Virus record (IMG/VR): IMGVR_UViG_3300036768_001032
Coordinates: 1-33,022 of that record
DNA from: a virus
Length of the DNA: 33,022 bases
Reading direction: 5' to 3' (one strand)
Both the position numbers and the translations under genes were made by a program. This document shows, one piece after another, positions 19,288 to 27,793 of the stretch. The notes under the pieces were generated by a model. The model had not been told where the DNA came from. It was given only the letters and a program-made list of their open reading frames with translations, and did not search any database. The stretch's first letter is position 1. Every line of letters begins with the position of its first letter.

Positions 19288-21414
19288 ATGTCTATTTTAG
19301 AGAAATTTTTAAATAGATTTGGCTATACCAAAAAAGCTGCAGCAGATCTTATAGCTTCCGCCATTGATGACTTTATTTTATCACAACAAACAAAAAAAAT
19401 TGACCCCAAAAAGGCAATGGACTTGTATTCCGGTTGGGTGTATGCTTGCGTCCGGGCTATCGCAGAGGAGATTGCTAACATTCAATTAAGACTTATCCAA
19501 ATTAAAAAAGATGGCGCGGAAGAGGAAATTTTTGACCACGAACTCTTGGACTTATTGAGCGCGGTTAACCCGACGCAAACAGGATATGAGTTATTTTACA
19601 ATACAGCCGCTCATCTGGAACTTACCGGCAATGCTTATTGGTATTTAGGCAACATTAATGAAAACCAAAAACCAAAAGAGATTTATATTTTAAACCCACG
19701 TTATATCAAAGTTGAACGGGAGAAATTTCCAAACATTATTAAGCAATACAAATACACGGAAAACAACCAGAGTTTAGCTTTTCAGCCATATCAAATTTTA
19801 CACTTTAAATATCCCGACCCAAATGATGCTTTTGAGGGCATCGGCACGGTTCAGTCAATCATTGATTGGATTGAAGCTGATAACTACGCAACAGAATTTA
19901 ATCGCCAGTTTTTTTTGAACGGTGGAAAACCCGGCGGATTTTTAGAAAGCGAGAACGCTTACACGCCAGCGCAGCTTGATTATTTAAGAAAATCTTTTGA
20001 GGCAGTTTACCGGGGCGTCAAAAACGCTCACAAGGTTGTAGCACTTCCCAAAGGCACAAAATATACACCAGCAGGAGAAAGCCAAAAGGATATGGATTTT
20101 GTTAATATGCAGACGATGATGCGCGACAAAATCTTGGCGGGGTTCAGAGTGCCAAAAACAATTTTAGGCACGGCGGAATCAGAAACAAACCGAGCAACAG
20201 CAGAAACCGCCAATTATGTATTCGCTTCCCGGACTATAAAACCAAAAATGCAATTAATTGTTTCATATTTAAACGAATTTTTAGTCCCCAAATACGGCGA
20301 TAATTTATATTTAGACTTCGTTTCACCTATCCCGGAAGACAGGCAATTAAAGATTGAAGAAAGCAAGGCGGCGCTTGCTGGAAAGCCATATAAGACCGTG
20401 AACGAAGTCCGTGAAGAATACGGGCTACCAGCAATCGAAAACGGCGACAGCGTGATGACTGACTTTTCAAGCGTCCCATTAGGAGCACCAAAAGCGGAAA
20501 AAATAAGCAAACCGCAAACTAAAAGAAAAATATCGACAAAGAAGAAACCCCAAAAAGAAATTTCAAAAGATATTGCCAAATCAGTGATCAAAGAATTAAA
20601 AGATGCGATAACTTCGCAAAAGCAAAACAAAAAATCAATTACGGAAATGACCGATGACGAATACGAAGTTTTATGGAAAAAATTCACCGTAAGGGTGACG
20701 CCTTATGAGCAAGCGCAAAAAGAAGCGGTTAAGAAATTTAACGCCAAGCAAAAAGAAGAGGTCATTAAAAATTTACCAAAAATTACCAAAGCCATTAACG
20801 AAGACGATTTATTCGATTATGAAGAATCGGTTAGCGCATTAGTTGATTTAAGCGAGCCAATCCAGACCGAACTTTTTGAAAAAGAGGCAAAAGAAGCCGC
20901 CGCACTTTTAGGAGCATCGGAATTTAGGTTAACGCCTGAGGTAAGAAAAGCAATTAAAAAATCGCTGGAATTGATGAGTCAAACATACAACGACACCACG
21001 CTTAACCTTTTAAAAGAAAAACTGGAGCAGGGATTGAGTGAAGGTTTAGGATTAGATGAACTAAAAAATCTCGTGGCGGATATTTACGAATTTTCAGACA
21101 TTAATCGAGCAGAAATGGTAGCGCGAACCGAGACGTTTAGAATCGCCAACGCTGCAACAAAAGAAGCGTGGAAGCAAAGCGGCGTCGTGAAGACGATTAA
21201 ATGGTTCACGGCAGCGGACGAAAGGGTCTGTCCTTATTGCGCCCCGCTTCACGGCAAAGTTATTAGCATCGAGGAAAACTTTTTTGAAAAAGGCGACGAG
21301 GTAGAAGGGGAAGGGGTCGAGCCTCTTAACCTCGACTATGCAGACGTCGACGCTCCACCGCTTCACGTCCAATGTAGGTGCTACGTTAGACCTGACCAAA
21401 TTAGCCTTGAATAA
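19288..21414 (+). CDS. Portal protein fused to MuF-type head protein
   Basis: 708 residues. The N-terminal ~390 are an HK97-type portal: DLYSGWVYACVRAIAEEIAN, the clip/stem region, and RDKILAGFRVPKTILGTAES. A Lys-rich linker (~400-450) leads to a C-terminal Mu gpF-like domain: INRAEMVARTETFRIANAAT, ADERVCPYCAPLHGK and PPLHVQCRCYV. Portals form the dodecameric DNA gate; MuF proteins are minor head proteins that are sometimes ejected. In most phages these are two genes; a single fused frame would place a copy of MuF on every portal subunit. No SD. Start chosen as the first ATG after the terminator. Confidence 0.92.
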   Translation: MSILEKFLNRFGYTKKAAADLIASAIDDFILSQQTKKIDPKKAMDLYSGWVYACVRAIAEEIANIQLRLIQIKKDGAEEEIFDHELLDLLSAVNPTQTGYELFYNTAAHLELTGNAYWYLGNINENQKPKEIYILNPRYIKVEREKFPNIIKQYKYTENNQSLAFQPYQILHFKYPDPNDAFEGIGTVQSIIDWIEADNYATEFNRQFFLNGGKPGGFLESENAYTPAQLDYLRKSFEAVYRGVKNAHKVVALPKGTKYTPAGESQKDMDFVNMQTMMRDKILAGFRVPKTILGTAESETNRATAETANYVFASRTIKPKMQLIVSYLNEFLVPKYGDNLYLDFVSPIPEDRQLKIEESKAALAGKPYKTVNEVREEYGLPAIENGDSVMTDFSSVPLGAPKAEKISKPQTKRKISTKKKPQKEISKDIAKSVIKELKDAITSQKQNKKSITEMTDDEYEVLWKKFTVRVTPYEQAQKEAVKKFNAKQKEEVIKNLPKITKAINEDDLFDYEESVSALVDLSEPIQTELFEKEAKEAAALLGASEFRLTPEVRKAIKKSLELMSQTYNDTTLNLLKEKLEQGLSEGLGLDELKNLVADIYEFSDINRAEMVARTETFRIANAATKEAWKQSGVVKTIKWFTAADERVCPYCAPLHGKVISIEENFFEKGDEVEGEGVEPLNLDYADVDAPPLHVQCRCYVRPDQISLE

Positions 21415-21445
21415 AAATTAAAGGTTGCAAATAAAAATTAAAAAT

Positions 21446-21607
21446 ATGAACGAAAATAAAAATCATCCAACAATACCAGAAGAAAAGCTAAAAGAATTAA
21501 ATATTCTAAAGGTCGTTCAAGTTATCATTGGCGAGAATGAGACATTATATCGCGTCATCACTAATGACGGCGAAATAAAAATTATAAGAAAAGAGGAATT
21601 ATTATGA
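21446..21607 (+). CDS. Unknown 53-aa protein
   Basis: ATG 21446 (a TTG extension is rejected). Stop overlaps the next start (ATGA at 21604-21607). Pattern: a Lys/Glu-rich N-terminus then a small beta domain (ILKVVQVIIGENETLYRVIT; GEIKIIRKEELL). Unknown function; head-gene neighbourhood. Confidence 0.62.
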   Translation: MNENKNHPTIPEEKLKELNILKVVQVIIGENETLYRVITNDGEIKIIRKEELL

Positions 21608-22146
21608 GGTGGCTTATAAACTCAACAAACTTAAACGGCAAAGCAAGAATGCGTTTTAGGATTCAGCGAGCCGGAAGCGATAAATGGGAAGGTTTAGGTT
21701 TTTGGTGGAATTTAAAGCAATTTTTACGCGAGGCTCGTATCCAGCTCTTTAACATTTTAACTTTAAAAAGCTCGGACAAGTGGGGTTATGCGACCGTGTT
21801 TACGCAGGTCGGCGAAGAATGGTTAGCTAATAAAGCCGATGAAGCAGTTCAAACTACCGGAGATTATATTGGTTGGGGAACCGGGGCGGGAACAGCTTCC
21901 AAATCAGATACCGCTCTTTTTACTGAAGCGTCAGAATCAAGGGTTATTGCCACAAGAACTAAACCAGTTTCCGATAAAATCAGATGGGTTGGGACCTTGA
22001 CAGCAAACGCCAACAAAACAATTACCAATGCCGGAAACTTTACCGCTTCTACTGGCGGCACATTAATTGTCCACGGAGATTTCACTGCAATTGATTTGAA
22101 TCTGGGAGATAAAATTGAATTCACGATTGATTTGGAGTTTACTTAA
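21604..22146 (+). CDS. Head-region structural protein, paralogue of 466 protein
   Basis: 180 residues, ATGA-coupled to the previous gene. Basic N-terminus; then DYIGWGTGAGTASKSDTALF, a central variable strand region and a final beta block ending LGDKIEFTIDLEFT. The I-G-x-G-T-G / SDT-x-L / final I/E-strand layout matches the tail-side protein at 466-951. Likely a virion surface or head accessory protein (beta sandwich); role not established. Confidence 0.68.
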   Translation: MRWLINSTNLNGKARMRFRIQRAGSDKWEGLGFWWNLKQFLREARIQLFNILTLKSSDKWGYATVFTQVGEEWLANKADEAVQTTGDYIGWGTGAGTASKSDTALFTEASESRVIATRTKPVSDKIRWVGTLTANANKTITNAGNFTASTGGTLIVHGDFTAIDLNLGDKIEFTIDLEFT

Positions 22147-22160
22147 TTAAATTAAAAAAT

Positions 22161-23219
22161 ATGAAGTTAAATTTTATTAAAGAATTCCATAATTTTGCCA
22201 AAAGTCTTCCAGAAGGAAGTCCTCCCGTTGCCGTTGGACATCCGCTAATTGGAAAAATAGGTATTTGCATTCCTGGTAAAGAGTTTAGGTTACAAGGAAT
22301 GAGCTACAGAAGTTTTGAGGCTTTAATGAAAGATGAAATAACGGCAAGGAAGGCAATATGGTTGGCTAATAAAGAAAGGGGCGCAATTACAAACTGGGAC
22401 GGTGTTTTAAATGCTCGTGCTAATGGATATGCTGATGATAGATTATTATTTAAAACATCTCAAACGACAGTAGCCAATAACTGGTCTAATTTTTATTTAT
22501 CTGGTGGCGTTCCTAGCGCTGGTTCTTATACAAACATTCCTGGCGGTGCTGCTCATAGCGTTAATTCAGCAGGCGCTTTTCCATTAAAAAACCCAACAGG
22601 AACGAACAACAAATATCTACTTAACTTTGGAGTGAACCATATAACAGGGACGAATGTAGTATTATTGGTTGATTTATTAGTTGCAGCTGGTGGCATTTCT
22701 ACAAACACCACCTCCGCTCAAACGGTAAACACAACGGCGTTAACTCGTTATACTGACGGGGTCGGGGTAATGATGATATTAGAAGTAACTACTGCTCTCG
22801 GCGCAACGGCTTCTAATGTTACAATAAGCTATACAAATAGCGCTGGAACATCAGGAAGGTCGACTGGTGCTTTGGCTATGACAACCTCTGCTATAACATT
22901 TAGATTACAGCCGACGGCAGGAGGGGCTTTGATTCCTTTACAATCTGGAGATATTGGAGTTAAAAGCGTACAGACAATTACCTTTTCAGCTGCAATGGGC
23001 GCTGGCGTTGTTGCTCTTTTACTATATAAACCACTGCTTTTAGTGCCGACGCTGGCTTCTACTACTTTTGTTGAAAGGTCGACTCCAAATATGTTGGGCG
23101 GAATTGTGCCACTACAAAAAGATGGCTCTGGAAACTTGGGTTGTTTAACGGTTTTTGTTTTAACCTCTACAACAAGCACAGGAGTTCAAACATATTTTTT
23201 ACAAACTTGTGAAGGCTAA
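22161..23219 (+). CDS. Structural (capsid-associated) protein, 352 aa
   Basis: 352 residues, no SD. The first ~90 residues are a structured alpha/beta region (IGICIPGKEFRLQGMSYRSF); the remainder is rich in Gly, Ser, Thr, Ala and Val in beta pattern, as in capsid decoration and fibre-like proteins. It lies between portal and protease genes. I do not recognise a specific family. Probably virion-associated. Confidence 0.68.
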   Translation: MKLNFIKEFHNFAKSLPEGSPPVAVGHPLIGKIGICIPGKEFRLQGMSYRSFEALMKDEITARKAIWLANKERGAITNWDGVLNARANGYADDRLLFKTSQTTVANNWSNFYLSGGVPSAGSYTNIPGGAAHSVNSAGAFPLKNPTGTNNKYLLNFGVNHITGTNVVLLVDLLVAAGGISTNTTSAQTVNTTALTRYTDGVGVMMILEVTTALGATASNVTISYTNSAGTSGRSTGALAMTTSAITFRLQPTAGGALIPLQSGDIGVKSVQTITFSAAMGAGVVALLLYKPLLLVPTLASTTFVERSTPNMLGGIVPLQKDGSGNLGCLTVFVLTSTTSTGVQTYFLQTCEG

Positions 23220-23221
23220 AT

Positions 23222-23887
23222 ATGATTGGATTTTCAGATTATGAATTTAGAGGAGGGGTTTATGGAGGTAATGGCGATTCTTGGCAGGCTTGGAAATGCG
23301 CTAAAAATACCGCTTGGCAGGAAGATTTTCTATCAACAACAGCAAATGAGCACCCGATGCCAATCGGATCAGCGATACAATTTTTTTATCAAACCTTATC
23401 AGCAACTGAAATATCAGTTCCCTCTTTAACAAAAATAGTTGGTCGCTACAAAAACTTGGCGGTAACCGAGGTTTCGAATGTAGTAATGGGTTTAGTTAAA
23501 ACTTTTTATAGAACCTTATCGGTGGTTGAGGCAAGCATAACCAGTATTTCACGGATTGCGACTTATTTCAGAAATTTAGCAGTTATAGAAGTTAGCGTTC
23601 CAAATTTCAGCCGGGCAGTCAGTTATTTCAGAAATTTAATTTCAACAGAAGTTTCACAAACTTCAATCGTAATATCAAAATTATTATTTAGGACATTGAC
23701 GGCAATAGCATTATCCGTCGCAACAATTTCAATAATTAAATCCATAACGCGAGTTCTTGTTTCTACGGCGATATCGGTTGCATCGATTACGATAAATTTT
23801 ATTAAGGGAATTATTCAATCAAAACCAAAAAAGCCACCCGCACTCATCACAGATGAGGATTCGCGAGGTGGATACTTGGTAAAATAA
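23222..23887 (+). CDS. Tandem-repeat protein ending in an MCP-like motif
   Basis: 221 residues. Between about residues 53 and 195 runs a degenerate ~20-residue repeat, about seven copies, of the form Y-F-R-x-L-x-x-x-E-V-S-x-x-S-x-S-R-x-x (for example YFRNLAVIEVSVPNFSRAVS); later copies are more hydrophobic. The last residues, 207-220, read ALITDEDSRGGYLV, closely resembling ALIEEQDNRGGYLV of the major capsid protein (83-96). It lies 2 bases after the preceding stop. Function unknown; the motif may be a protease-cleavage or incorporation signal for an internal head protein. Confidence 0.72.
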   Translation: MIGFSDYEFRGGVYGGNGDSWQAWKCAKNTAWQEDFLSTTANEHPMPIGSAIQFFYQTLSATEISVPSLTKIVGRYKNLAVTEVSNVVMGLVKTFYRTLSVVEASITSISRIATYFRNLAVIEVSVPNFSRAVSYFRNLISTEVSQTSIVISKLLFRTLTAIALSVATISIIKSITRVLVSTAISVASITINFIKGIIQSKPKKPPALITDEDSRGGYLVK

Positions 23888-23939
23888 CTAAAAAGGTCGA
23901 CAAAAATTTTATAATTAAATAAAAAATAAAACTTAAACA

Positions 23940-25256
23940 ATGAAAAACGCAAACAACAAAATATTATCAGAAGAAATCAAAAAAGAATTATCCGATCGCT
24001 TCCGCGCTCCGGACTTTCAAGAAGTTCTTCAGCGCATTAAAGAAGCAAACGATTCCGGTACATTTGAAGTCGTTGTCTCGACACAAGAGGTAGACAGGCA
24101 AGGCGAATCTATTGATCAGGCGGGTTGGGACTTAACTTTTTACCGGATGAACCCCGTTGTTTTATGGGCACACGATTATTTTAGCATGCCAATCGGCGTA
24201 ACAGATGAGATAGAAGTTAAAGACGGCAAACTTATAGCACGCGGAAGGTTCGCACCAGCTGAAGCTAACCCTTTTGCTCAACAGATTAGGAAGCTATATG
24301 ACTTAAAAATCGTTCGAGCAACATCGGTCGGCTTTATTCCCAAAGAGGCACAAGATAATAGAATTCTAAAAGCCGAGCTTTTAGAGTGGTCGTTCGTGCC
24401 GGTCCCGGCTAATCCGTTCGCGCTTTCATTAAACACCGTTAAATCTCTGGGACTTGACTTGCCGATGCTTGCCACCAAAGGCATTGTAATAAACGCCAAA
24501 GACCAAGAGAGCGACGAGGAATCACAGGAAAAAACGGAAAAAGAAACAACTACCAAGCCGGAAGTTACAGATAACTACATCAGGATTCCGGTTAGAAATC
24601 CAGACGATTACGACCCCGACAGCATCAGGACGATTACTATCAGCGAAGAAAAAGGCATTAAGGCACTAACGGGATGTCCAAAAGGAGAATACGAAAACGG
24701 CAAATGCAATGTTGGCACAGAAATTATTACTTATCTTTTTGATAAAGATAAATGGTCAGAGGCTGAAGCGCAAGCGTGGGTGGAAGAACATAAAAATATG
24801 CCATACGAAGATTTGCTACATAAACCCGATGAAACAATCAATGCTCGTTGGCTTATGAATTACAAAAAGAACATCGAGAAAGTGGGCGCAGAACTTTCAG
24901 CATTGCAATCAGAAATCGACGATGCAATTGTAAAACATTCACGTGCAATTATTGAGATATTGCAAACAGAATATCAGCAGCAATCGGAAGAATCAAAATC
25001 AAATAAAATAACAAACGCCGCCTCAACCAAAAATGGGCAGGGTGGCGTGGCGGAGGAATCTCGTCCAGAAGACGAGACGCCAAAACAAAGGTCGAGCAAC
25101 GCAGGGTCGGACATTGAAGCGCTTAATCAATGGCTTCAAATTCGTCAGGTCTTGCGTTTAGTTAATAATGTAACCAGCTCTGCTTTAGAAAAAATTAATA
25201 AGCAGGCACAAAAAAATGGACGAAAAGGTTTTACAACAATTAGAGGAAAAGTTTAA
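23940..25256 (+). CDS. HK97-type prohead protease with C-terminal extension
   Basis: 438 residues. The N-terminal ~170 are a prohead protease (S78/U35): LWAHDY with His78, RATSVGF with Ser129, and LLEWSFVPVPANPFA with Glu149. The C-terminal part contains a second domain with YLFDKDKWSEAEAQAWVEEH, seen fused in some phage proteases, and a long charged helical tail (to 438) that may act as a scaffold. It overlaps the capsid gene by 41 bases. It cleaves the capsid N-terminal segment during maturation. No SD. Confidence 0.88.
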   Translation: MKNANNKILSEEIKKELSDRFRAPDFQEVLQRIKEANDSGTFEVVVSTQEVDRQGESIDQAGWDLTFYRMNPVVLWAHDYFSMPIGVTDEIEVKDGKLIARGRFAPAEANPFAQQIRKLYDLKIVRATSVGFIPKEAQDNRILKAELLEWSFVPVPANPFALSLNTVKSLGLDLPMLATKGIVINAKDQESDEESQEKTEKETTTKPEVTDNYIRIPVRNPDDYDPDSIRTITISEEKGIKALTGCPKGEYENGKCNVGTEIITYLFDKDKWSEAEAQAWVEEHKNMPYEDLLHKPDETINARWLMNYKKNIEKVGAELSALQSEIDDAIVKHSRAIIEILQTEYQQQSEESKSNKITNAASTKNGQGGVAEESRPEDETPKQRSSNAGSDIEALNQWLQIRQVLRLVNNVTSSALEKINKQAQKNGRKGFTTIRGKV

Positions 25257-26388
25257 AAGCGTGGTTGATTCGGTTTTTGAACAGAGGCTTTCTGCCGCCA
25301 TTAGTCCAATCGTCGCAAGCGAAACAAAAAAAATTGTTGAGCAATTGCGATTAGAGCGGGCACTTTATGGCGTAGATCGTTCAGGTCTTTCTGACGAACA
25401 GAAAGTTGAATTCGCCCAAGCGGTTAAGGCGATTGCTTTTGGTAAAACCAAAGCTAACGAAGCCTTAATCGAGGAACAGGACAACAGAGGCGGTTATTTG
25501 GTATCCAAAGAAGTGGCAAACGCTATTTTGCGAATTGCCGCTTCCGTTGGTTTAGTATTAAGCCAAGCTCAAAAGTGGCCGCTTAATACTGACGAATTGG
25601 ATATTCCCGCTTATAACGGTTCTTTCCTTGAGGGCGAATACTTGGGAGTTGATGCCGCCGGGTCGGTGACAGGCATTACCTTCGCTCAAGCCAAATTAAT
25701 TGCCAAAAAATGGCAGTTGGCATTCGTGGTTGGTAATGACTTGTTAGCAGACGCTTCCGTTAACCTTGCTGATTGGCTCCTCGCGCTTGGAGCAGAGGCT
25801 TTAGCTAATCGTGTTGATAAGGAAGCTTTTGCTGGCGTAGGGGCTCCTTTTGTTGGCATCCTCAATCATTCAGACGCAACAGTCCAAACATTAGCAAGCG
25901 GCAAGACTGGCTTTGCTAATTTTGACCTTGAAGAAGCGTCGGATGCTATCGGCAATGTTGAGGAGTCCGTTCTTGACGGTGCGGCATTCTACTTCAACCG
26001 AACAGTTTGGTCGAAAATTCGTGTTAAGAAAGACGGCGCGGGCAATTACGTTTTTGGTTACGCCAATTCTTCCGGGCTTGAAATTCAGCCACAAGGTGGC
26101 GGACCCAAGCCGGTTGGTACAATACTTGGCTTCCCTGTCTATACAACTCGACATTTACCCGGAATCTCCGCATCAGCAGCTTCAACCAAATTTGCCATCT
26201 TTGGCAATTTGAAAGCTGTTGCTTACGGCGATAAAGGCGAATTAAGAGTTGCTCAACATCAATCAGGAAGCTTTGGCGGAAAAGAAGTTGCTCTCGCTGA
26301 CCAAACAGGTTTGGTTTATAAGCATCGCCACGCAATAGCTGTGACATTACCGGCAGCCTTTGTCGTTTTAAAGACAGCAGCGTCTTAA
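25216..26388 (+). CDS. Major capsid protein, HK97 fold
   Basis: 390 residues. The N-terminal ~90 residues are a helical, charged scaffolding (delta) domain; at 83-96, ALIEEQDNRGGYLV, then SKEVANAILRIAAS begins the mature fold. The G-G-Y-L-V junction is typical of HK97-type capsids and is the likely protease cleavage neighbourhood. Later features GAAFYFNRTVWSKIRVKK and ILGFPVYTTRHLPG fit the A and P domains. ATG at 25216 is within the protease gene; no SD. A 20-bp hairpin follows the stop. Confidence 0.93.
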   Translation: MDEKVLQQLEEKFKSVVDSVFEQRLSAAISPIVASETKKIVEQLRLERALYGVDRSGLSDEQKVEFAQAVKAIAFGKTKANEALIEEQDNRGGYLVSKEVANAILRIAASVGLVLSQAQKWPLNTDELDIPAYNGSFLEGEYLGVDAAGSVTGITFAQAKLIAKKWQLAFVVGNDLLADASVNLADWLLALGAEALANRVDKEAFAGVGAPFVGILNHSDATVQTLASGKTGFANFDLEEASDAIGNVEESVLDGAAFYFNRTVWSKIRVKKDGAGNYVFGYANSSGLEIQPQGGGPKPVGTILGFPVYTTRHLPGISASAASTKFAIFGNLKAVAYGDKGELRVAQHQSGSFGGKEVALADQTGLVYKHRHAIAVTLPAAFVVLKTAAS

Positions 26389-26401
26389 TCCTGACGCTTA
26401 A

Positions 26402-26451
26402 TTCTCTCGACCTTCTCTTAATTTTCCTCGTTAAGAGCAAGGTCGAGAGAA
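26402..26451. other. 20-bp hairpin directly after capsid gene
   Basis: TTCTCTCGACCTT 26402-26414 pairs perfectly with AAGGTCGAGAGAA 26439-26451 (13 bp); inside, CTCTTAA 26415-26421 pairs with TTAAGAG 26431-26437 (7 bp) with one bulged C and a 9-base loop. No T-run follows. Likely an RNA stabiliser, processing site or partial attenuator giving high capsid expression. Confidence 0.85.
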
Positions 26452-26466
26452 AAGGATTAAATTACT

Positions 26467-26679
26467 ATGAGTGATAGAAAGAGAAAATATAAAGTCCTTA
26501 AGCCGATAGCTTGGGGAGGACGCCGAGAGGTCGGCGAAATCATCGAGCTAACGGATAAGGAGGCGGCGAATCTTGGCGACGAGTACGTCGCGCTGGAGTC
26601 CGAACCCGTGACAACGGGCGCAAAGGTCGAGGACGAGGCGGCTGTCAAGCCCAAGAGATCGCATAAAGCCAAAAAATAA
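26467..26679 (+). CDS. Small head protein, 70 aa
   Basis: The pattern KYKVLKPIAWGGRREVGEII then ELTDKEAANLGDEYV resembles small head-gene proteins found between capsid and connector genes in many phages. A basic tail (KRSHKAKK) follows. GC content is higher than its neighbours. Function unknown (possible head-tail or capsid accessory protein). Confidence 0.72.
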   Translation: MSDRKRKYKVLKPIAWGGRREVGEIIELTDKEAANLGDEYVALESEPVTTGAKVEDEAAVKPKRSHKAKK

Positions 26680-26683
26680 ACAT

Positions 26684-27088
26684 ATGCGTTCAGTTTACGA
26701 TGCGATTAAGTCAGCCGTATCACTTGTACCCGCAACAAGAACCGCTGACGCAACCGGCTCGGTTGTAGACACCGCCGGTTATAACAGCGCCAAGCTGGTT
26801 GTGGCTGCAGGCGCTCTTGATAATGCCGACAACAACGAAACTTATGTTGTGAAAGTGCAAGAAGGCAATTTGGCTGACGGCTCGGATGCAGTTGATGTTC
26901 CGGGATTAAGCATTACACTTGATCGGGTTGCAGACGATAACACCGTAAAAAACCTTCGCATTGAAGGTTTGGGAACTTCCCGCAAGCGTTATCTTCGGGC
27001 AGTTCTTAATGTCGGTGGAACAACCCCGAGCGCAGCAATTTCAGCTGTTTTTGAGTTGGGTCGAGCATATAGCGAACCGGTGCAATAA
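26684..27088 (+). CDS. Capsid decoration/stabilisation protein candidate
   Basis: 134 residues. Pattern: an N-terminal segment, then SAKLVVAAGALDNADNNETY, a V-x-Q-E-x-x-x-x-x-x-G-x-x-D region, and a C-terminal R-Y-L-R-A-V-L beta strand, as in small beta-rich decoration proteins next to capsid genes. No SD. Name from position and fold pattern. Confidence 0.68.
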   Translation: MRSVYDAIKSAVSLVPATRTADATGSVVDTAGYNSAKLVVAAGALDNADNNETYVVKVQEGNLADGSDAVDVPGLSITLDRVADDNTVKNLRIEGLGTSRKRYLRAVLNVGGTTPSAAISAVFELGRAYSEPVQ

Positions 27089-27106
27089 GATTATTGTCTC
27101 GGCTTC

Positions 27107-27130
27107 CGCTTCCCAATATATTGGGAAGCG
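27107..27130. other. Perfect 24-nt palindrome
   Basis: CGCTTCCCAATA followed directly by its inverse complement TATTGGGAAGCG, 24 bases without spacer. Adjacent GCT/AGC and outer ATTATT/AATAAT sequences (about 27090-27145) can lengthen it. It lies in the gap between the decoration and connector genes with no T-run. Could be an RNA hairpin or a dimeric protein site. Confidence 0.88.
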
Positions 27131-27165
27131 TAGCGGGGATAATAATTTAGCAAAAATATAAATTT

Positions 27166-27792
27166 ATGGCTGAAACTTTATTACCATATAGTTTAACAAC
27201 CGTTCAGAGGGTAAAAGACCGCCTGGGAATTACGGCGTCGGGTTTTGATTCTTTAATTTTGAGATTAATAAATGCGGTTACAGATTTAATTGAAGGCGAA
27301 ACGAACAGGCGATTTTTAGAAACAGTCTATACAAATGAGGTTTACTCTGTTTATGGAGAAAATCAGGAATATTTGCTTTTGAGACAAGCGCCGGTTTCAG
27401 CGTTAACGTCTTTTCAATACCGGGCGGGCACGGTTAGCAATCCAAGCTGGACCGATTTTATAACAGACAGCTATGAACTATTAGAAGACGGAAAATCAGG
27501 AATCATCAAAATCTACGGAGGTTTGCCAAGAGGAGTAAATAGCGTGCGGGTAACCTATGTCGCGGGATACAAAATCAACTGGACAAATTACGGCGACAAC
27601 AGCACGCACACACTACCGGCGGACATCACTGATTTAGCAGAAAGATTAATCGTTAAGTTATTTAAAAAAAGAGAATCGGAGGGCAAACAAAGCGAAAGTT
27701 TTGAAGGCGGCAATGTCAACTGGAAAGAATTATTTGATGAGGTCGACAAAGATATAATTAATCGTTATAAGCGATTACCTGCATTTATTTAA
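27166..27792 (+). CDS. Head-tail connector (gp6-like)
   Basis: 208 residues. VQRVKDRLGITASGFDSLIL and LINAVTDLIEGETNRRFLE, then a beta middle and a C-terminal helix TDLAERLIVKLFKKRES, matching the helical head-tail connector family (HK97 gp6/SPP1 gp15-like). It sits beneath the portal at the head-tail junction. Gene order (decoration, connector, gp10-like, terminator, tube) is the usual one. No SD. Confidence 0.8.
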   Translation: MAETLLPYSLTTVQRVKDRLGITASGFDSLILRLINAVTDLIEGETNRRFLETVYTNEVYSVYGENQEYLLLRQAPVSALTSFQYRAGTVSNPSWTDFITDSYELLEDGKSGIIKIYGGLPRGVNSVRVTYVAGYKINWTNYGDNSTHTLPADITDLAERLIVKLFKKRESEGKQSESFEGGNVNWKELFDEVDKDIINRYKRLPAFI

Positions 27793-27793
27793 T

